NCBI RefSeq assembly: GCF_900187425.1
Contig: NZ_FYDJ01000002.1
Location: 310,001 to 374,000, forward strand
DNA from: Pseudomonas sp. Irchel s3h14
GTDB lineage: Bacteria; Pseudomonadota; Gammaproteobacteria; Pseudomonadales; Pseudomonadaceae
DNA length: 64,000 bases
Direction of reading: 5' to 3'
The notes beneath the pieces are model-generated. The model was not told the DNA's origin, did not search any database, and saw only the letters and a program-made list of their open reading frames with translations. This document shows, one piece after another, positions 60,197 through 64,000 of the stretch. Both the position numbers and the translations under genes were made by a program. Within the stretch, counting starts at the first letter, position 1. Every line of letters begins with the position of its first letter.

Positions 60197-60313
60197 CTCA
60201 GGCCTTTCGCTCATTAGAAGGCATTTTCTAATTCCATCTGTTTGAATGCTCCGCTTCCGGGCCGACGATTGGCCTGCTTGCGAAAAAAATTAAACTCGGG
60301 TAACCAATGGAGC

Positions 60314-60329
60314 TGGCAAGGTCCCTGCA
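60314..60329 (+). promoter_or_regulatory. Candidate sigma-54 promoter of phaC1
   Basis: TGGCAAGGTCCCTGCA keeps the invariant GG-N10-GC spacing and matches 14 of 16 positions of TGGCACGRNNNTTGCW. Sigma-54-type sites before phaC1 have been proposed in other pseudomonads. It lies about 125 bases before the start codon. Confidence 0.6.
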
Positions 60330-60453
60330 GTGCTCTCTGAACTAAAAAGCAGCGATGCAGAATTAACGGTCACCCGAGTAGTAGTACCTGGCATTGGCTG
60401 TGGACTGCACAGCTGGACCCAGGTACTCGTCTCAGGACAATGGAGCGTCGTAG

Positions 60454-62133
60454 ATGAGTAACAAGAATAACGATGACCTGAAAATTCAGGCCTCGGAAAA
60501 TACCTTGGGGCTGAATCCGGTCGTTGGACTGCGTAGAAAAGATCTGTTGGGCTCTGCCCGAATGGTGCTGACCCAGGCCATCAAACAACCGATTCACAGT
60601 GCAAAGCATGTCGCTCATTTCGGTATCGAACTGAAGAACGTGCTGTTCGGCAAATCCGAGCTGCAACCGACAAGCGATGACCGTCGTTTCGCCGATCCGG
60701 CCTGGAGCCAGAACCCGCTCTACAAACGTTATTTGCAAACTTACCTGGCGTGGCGCAAGGAGCTCCACGACTGGATCGGCGAAAGCAACCTCTCGCCCAA
60801 GGACGTCGCACGCGGGCATTTCGTGATCAACCTCATGACCGAAGCCATGGCTCCGACCAACAGTGCGGCCAACCCGGCGGCGGTCAAACGCTTCTTCGAA
60901 ACCGGTGGCAAAAGCCTGCTCGACGGCCTCTCCCATCTGGCCAAGGATCTGGTGCACAACGGCGGCATGCCGAGCCAGGTCAACATGGGTGCGTTCGAGG
61001 TCGGCAAGAGCCTGGGCGTCACCGAAGGCGCGGTGGTGTTTCGCAATGATGTGCTGGAGCTGATCCAGTACCGGCCGACCACCGAGCAGGTGCACGAGCG
61101 CCCGCTGCTGGTGGTGCCACCGCAGATCAACAAGTTCTATGTTTTCGACCTGAGCCCGGACAAGAGCCTGGCGCGCTTCTGCCTGCGCAACAACATGCAG
61201 ACGTTCATCGTCAGCTGGCGCAACCCGACCAAGGAGCAGCGCGAGTGGGGTCTGTCGACCTACATCGAAGCGCTCAAGGAAGCGGTCGACGTGGTCACCG
61301 CGATCACCGGCAGCAAAGACATCAACATGCTCGGCGCCTGCTCCGGCGGCATCACCTGCACCGCCCTGCTGGGCCACTACGCCGCGATCGGCGAGAACAA
61401 GGTCAACGCCCTGACGCTGCTGGTCAGCGTGCTGGACACTACCCTGGACAGCGACGTGGCACTGTTCGTCGACGAGCAGACCCTCGAATCCGCCAAGCGC
61501 CACTCCTATCAGGCCGGCGTACTGGAAGGCCGCGACATGGCGAAAGTTTTCGCCTGGATGCGCCCCAACGACCTGATCTGGAACTACTGGGTCAACAACT
61601 ACCTGCTGGGCAACGAGCCGCCGGTGTTCGACATCCTGTTCTGGAACAACGACACCACACGGTTGCCCGCAGCGTTCCACGGCGACCTGATCGAGATGTT
61701 CAAAACCAACCCACTGATCCGTCCTGACGCACTGGAAGTGTGCGGCACACCGATCAATCTGAAGCAGGTCACTGCCGACATCTTCTCCCTGGCTGGAACC
61801 AACGACCACATCACCCCGTGGAAGTCCTGCTACAAGTCGGCGCAACTGTTCGGTGGCAAGGTTGAATTCGTGCTGTCCAGTAGCGGGCATATCCAGAGCA
61901 TTCTGAACCCGCCGGGCAATCCGAAATCGCGCTACATGACCAGCACCGAGATGCCGCTCAAGGCCGAGGAATGGCAAGAGAACTCCACCAAGCACACCGA
62001 TTCCTGGTGGCTGCACTGGCAGGCATGGCAAGCCGAGCGTTCGGGCAAGCTGAAGAAGTCTCCGGGCAGTCTGGGCAACAAGGCTCATCCAGCAGGTGAA
62101 GCTGCACCAGGCACTTATGTGCATGAGCGATAA
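60454..62133 (+). CDS. phaC1: Class II poly(3-hydroxyalkanoate) synthase 1
   Basis: 559 residues; GGAGCG precedes the ATG. The catalytic Cys296 is in the lipase-like box 'GACSGGITC', with Asp and His of the triad in the 'IFSLAGTNDHITPWKSCY' and 'SSSGHIQSILNPPGNP' blocks. It polymerises medium-chain 3-hydroxyacyl-CoA into PHA granules. It is first of the phaC1-phaZ-phaC2 locus and has a REPIN after it. Confidence 0.97.
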   Translation: MSNKNNDDLKIQASENTLGLNPVVGLRRKDLLGSARMVLTQAIKQPIHSAKHVAHFGIELKNVLFGKSELQPTSDDRRFADPAWSQNPLYKRYLQTYLAWRKELHDWIGESNLSPKDVARGHFVINLMTEAMAPTNSAANPAAVKRFFETGGKSLLDGLSHLAKDLVHNGGMPSQVNMGAFEVGKSLGVTEGAVVFRNDVLELIQYRPTTEQVHERPLLVVPPQINKFYVFDLSPDKSLARFCLRNNMQTFIVSWRNPTKEQREWGLSTYIEALKEAVDVVTAITGSKDINMLGACSGGITCTALLGHYAAIGENKVNALTLLVSVLDTTLDSDVALFVDEQTLESAKRHSYQAGVLEGRDMAKVFAWMRPNDLIWNYWVNNYLLGNEPPVFDILFWNNDTTRLPAAFHGDLIEMFKTNPLIRPDALEVCGTPINLKQVTADIFSLAGTNDHITPWKSCYKSAQLFGGKVEFVLSSSGHIQSILNPPGNPKSRYMTSTEMPLKAEEWQENSTKHTDSWWLHWQAWQAERSGKLKKSPGSLGNKAHPAGEAAPGTYVHER

Positions 62134-62151
62134 CTGACACACCTCGCCCTC

Positions 62152-62243
62152 CTGTGGGAGCGGGCTTGCTCGCGAAAGCGATTGATCATTCAACAGTGAT
62201 GTCGACTGACCTGACGCATTCGCGAGCAAGCCCGCTCCTACAG
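62152..62243. repeat. REPIN between phaC1 and phaZ
   Basis: CTGTGGGAGCGGGCTTGCTCGCGAA and the inverted ...TTCGCGAGCAAGCCCGC...; the right end reads CTCCTACAG instead of CTCCCACAG, the outer signature of the other (TGTAGGAGC) class, so the element looks mixed. Confidence 0.92.
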
Positions 62244-62289
62244 GGGATCGGGGGGTGAAATTGAGACAGTGACCCACAGGGCCTGAAGC

Positions 62290-63144
62290 ATGCCGCAACC
62301 GTTCATATTTCGTACCGTCGACCTGGATGGCCAGACCCTCCGCACGGCGGTACGCCCCGGCAAGCCTCACTTGACGCCCTTGCTGATTTTCAACGGCATC
62401 GGCGCCAACCTGGAGCTGGTGTTTCCGTTTGTCGCGGCGCTGGACCCGGACCTGGAAGTCATCGCCTTCGACGTCCCTGGTGTCGGCGGTTCGTCGACGC
62501 CAAGGCGACCGTATCGCTTTCCGGGCCTGGCGAAACTCACGGCACGGATGCTCGACTATCTCGACTACGGGCAAGTCAACGTAATCGGCGTGTCGTGGGG
62601 TGGTGCCCTGGCCCAGCAGTTCGCTTACGACTATCCCGAGCGCTGCAAGAAACTCGTTCTGGCGGCCACGGCGGCTGGCACGGTGATGGTGCCGGGCAAG
62701 CCGAGAGTCCTGTGGATGATGGCCAGCCCACGACGCTATATCCAGCCGTCTCACGTGATTCGCATTGCGCCGATGATCTATGGCGGTGCGTTCCGTCGCG
62801 ATCCGACCCTCGCCGCCAGCCATGCCGCCAAGGTCCGCTCGGCAGGCAAACTCGGTTACTACTGGCAGCTGTTCGCCGGCCTCGGCTGGACCAGCATTCA
62901 TTGGTTGCACAAGATCCACCAGCCAACCCTGGTGCTGGCCGGTGACGACGATCCACTGATCCCGTTGGTCAACATGCGGTTACTGGCCTGGCGGATTCCC
63001 AACGCCCAGTTGCACATCATCGATGACGGGCATCTGTTTTTGATCACCCGGGCCGAAGCGGTGGCACCGATCATCATGAAGTTTCTCGAGGAAGAACGTC
63101 AGCGTGCCGTGATGCATCCGCATCCGGCGCCATTTGGCGGCTAA
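62290..63144 (+). CDS. phaZ: Intracellular medium-chain PHA depolymerase
   Basis: 284 residues. Alpha/beta hydrolase with nucleophile Ser102 in 'GVSWGGALAQQ', Asp in 'LAGDDDPLIP' and His in 'IIDDGHLFLI'. It depolymerises granule PHA to 3-hydroxy acids. It lies between the two synthase genes, as in other pseudomonads. Confidence 0.96.
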   Translation: MPQPFIFRTVDLDGQTLRTAVRPGKPHLTPLLIFNGIGANLELVFPFVAALDPDLEVIAFDVPGVGGSSTPRRPYRFPGLAKLTARMLDYLDYGQVNVIGVSWGGALAQQFAYDYPERCKKLVLAATAAGTVMVPGKPRVLWMMASPRRYIQPSHVIRIAPMIYGGAFRRDPTLAASHAAKVRSAGKLGYYWQLFAGLGWTSIHWLHKIHQPTLVLAGDDDPLIPLVNMRLLAWRIPNAQLHIIDDGHLFLITRAEAVAPIIMKFLEEERQRAVMHPHPAPFGG

Positions 63145-63258
63145 TCGGCCCATTGTCGGTCGGGAAGACGCAGCGCCGCGCAACAATCCGCAACAGCGTC
63201 TATGGTGTTCTGGTTCGGTGTATCTGTATTTGGCCTGAAGACGAAGGAGTGTTCATTC

Positions 63259-64000
63259 ATGCGCGAAAAACCAGCGAGGGAATTTTTGCCCACTCCCGCC
63301 GCGTTCATCAACGCACAGAGTGCGATTACCGGCCTGCGTGGTCGGGATCTGTTTTCCACCCTGCGCAGCGTTGCCGCCCATGGTTTGCGCAACCCGGTGC
63401 ACACCGCCCGACACGCCTTGAAGCTGGGCGGTCAACTGGGCCGCGTACTGCTGGGCGAAACCCTGCACCCGACCAATCCGCATGACAATCGCTTTGCCGA
63501 CCCGGCGTGGAGCCTCAACCCTTTTTATCGCCGCAGTTTGCAGGCCTACCTGAGCTGGCAGAAAGAGGTCAAACACTGGATCGACGACAGCAACATGACC
63601 CCGGACGATCGCGCCCGCGCCCACTTTGCGTTCGCCCTGCTCAACGACGCCATGGCTCCTTCCAACAGCCTGCTTAATCCGCTGGCGATCAAGGAGATTT
63701 TCAACTCCGGCGGCAACAGCCTGGTGCGAGGTATCGGCCACCTGGTCGACGACTTCCTGCACAACGACGGTCTGCCCAGACAAGTCACCAAACAAGCTTT
63801 CGAGGTCGGCAAAACGGTCGCCACCACTACGGGCTCCGTGGTGTTTCGCAATGAGCTGCTGGAGTTGATCCAGTACAAGCCCATGAGCGAAAAGCAGTAT
63901 TCCAAACCGCTGCTGGTGGTGCCGCCACAGATCAACAAGTACTACATTTTCGACCTGAGCCCGCACAACAGCTTCGTCCAGTTCGCCCTGAAGAACGGTT
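63259..64000 (+). CDS. phaC2: Class II PHA synthase 2, N-terminal part (cut by window edge)
   Basis: 247 residues are visible from ATG 63259, preceded by AAGGAG. The sequence parallels PhaC1 block by block ('NRFADPAWSLNPFYRRSLQAYLSW', 'NDAMAPSNSLLNPLAIKE', 'KPLLVVPPQINKYYIFDLSP'), but the active-site Cys box lies beyond the edge. It is the paralogous synthase of the mcl-PHA locus; phaD/phaF/phaI are expected downstream but not seen. Confidence 0.95.
   Translation, partial: MREKPAREFLPTPAAFINAQSAITGLRGRDLFSTLRSVAAHGLRNPVHTARHALKLGGQLGRVLLGETLHPTNPHDNRFADPAWSLNPFYRRSLQAYLSWQKEVKHWIDDSNMTPDDRARAHFAFALLNDAMAPSNSLLNPLAIKEIFNSGGNSLVRGIGHLVDDFLHNDGLPRQVTKQAFEVGKTVATTTGSVVFRNELLELIQYKPMSEKQYSKPLLVVPPQINKYYIFDLSPHNSFVQFALKNG

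Overview
The window reads as chromosome of a fluorescent-group Pseudomonas (P. fluorescens-like). It is GC-rich with long antisense shadow frames. The core gene order hemE, gltD, gltB, SPOR-ATPase, aroB, aroK, pilQPONM, ponA, malic enzyme, nuclease, rpmE, priA, argS, SPOR protein, hslVU, DUF971, phaC1, phaZ, phaC2 matches, from memory, the P. aeruginosa PA5034-PA5058 neighbourhood. The intergenic palindromes (GTGGGAGCGGGCTTGCTCGC type) are REP/REPIN elements typical of P. fluorescens. No tRNA, rRNA, CRISPR array, transposase or phage gene was recognised.

Layout. 1-5 kb holds a cut MscS-type channel, selO, a mazEF-like toxin-antitoxin pair, trxC and a solitary parA. 5.2-23.7 kb is a single 20-gene operon, nearly all genes overlapping, for an aryl polyene (APE)-type pigment lipid. 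It has a type II polyketide/fatty-acid synthase set (three KS/CLF proteins, two ACPs, ketoreductase, dehydratase, ligase-dehydratase fusion), starter and tailoring enzymes (ammonia-lyase, thioesterase, flavin halogenase-like protein, methyltransferase, glycosyltransferase, two acyltransferases) and export proteins (LolA-like carrier, MMPL exporter, lipoprotein, CPA2-like membrane protein). 23.8-26.6 kb has an orphan PemK/MazF toxin and a divergent LysR/MFS pair. 26.7-38.3 kb has hemE and gltBD, with a two-gene RND efflux pump lodged between them. 38.7-49.6 kb is the SPOR-ATPase/aroBK/pilMNOPQ run with ponA divergent. 49.8-60.2 kb holds housekeeping genes. 60.3-64 kb is the medium-chain-length PHA locus, cut inside phaC2.

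The most interesting signal is inside the APE operon. Genes there otherwise overlap by 1-25 bases, yet three junctions carry palindromic repeat elements of about 140 bp placed exactly at gene starts. One is flanked by a 10-bp direct repeat that duplicates the start codon region of the next gene. One adds exactly 48 in-frame codons to a LolA-like signal peptide, and one adds about 46 codons ahead of a lipoprotein signal. Removing each in silico restores a conventional overlap or signal peptide. Other points are a rho-independent terminator that doubles as signal-peptide codons (rpmE/nuclease), an ammonia-lyase with an unusual F-H selectivity pair, a halogenase-like flavoenzyme, and a sigma-54-type promoter before phaC1.

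Start sites were chosen from Shine-Dalgarno sequences, overlap with the preceding gene and remembered family N-termini. No search or alignment could be run, so family calls rest on motif recognition.
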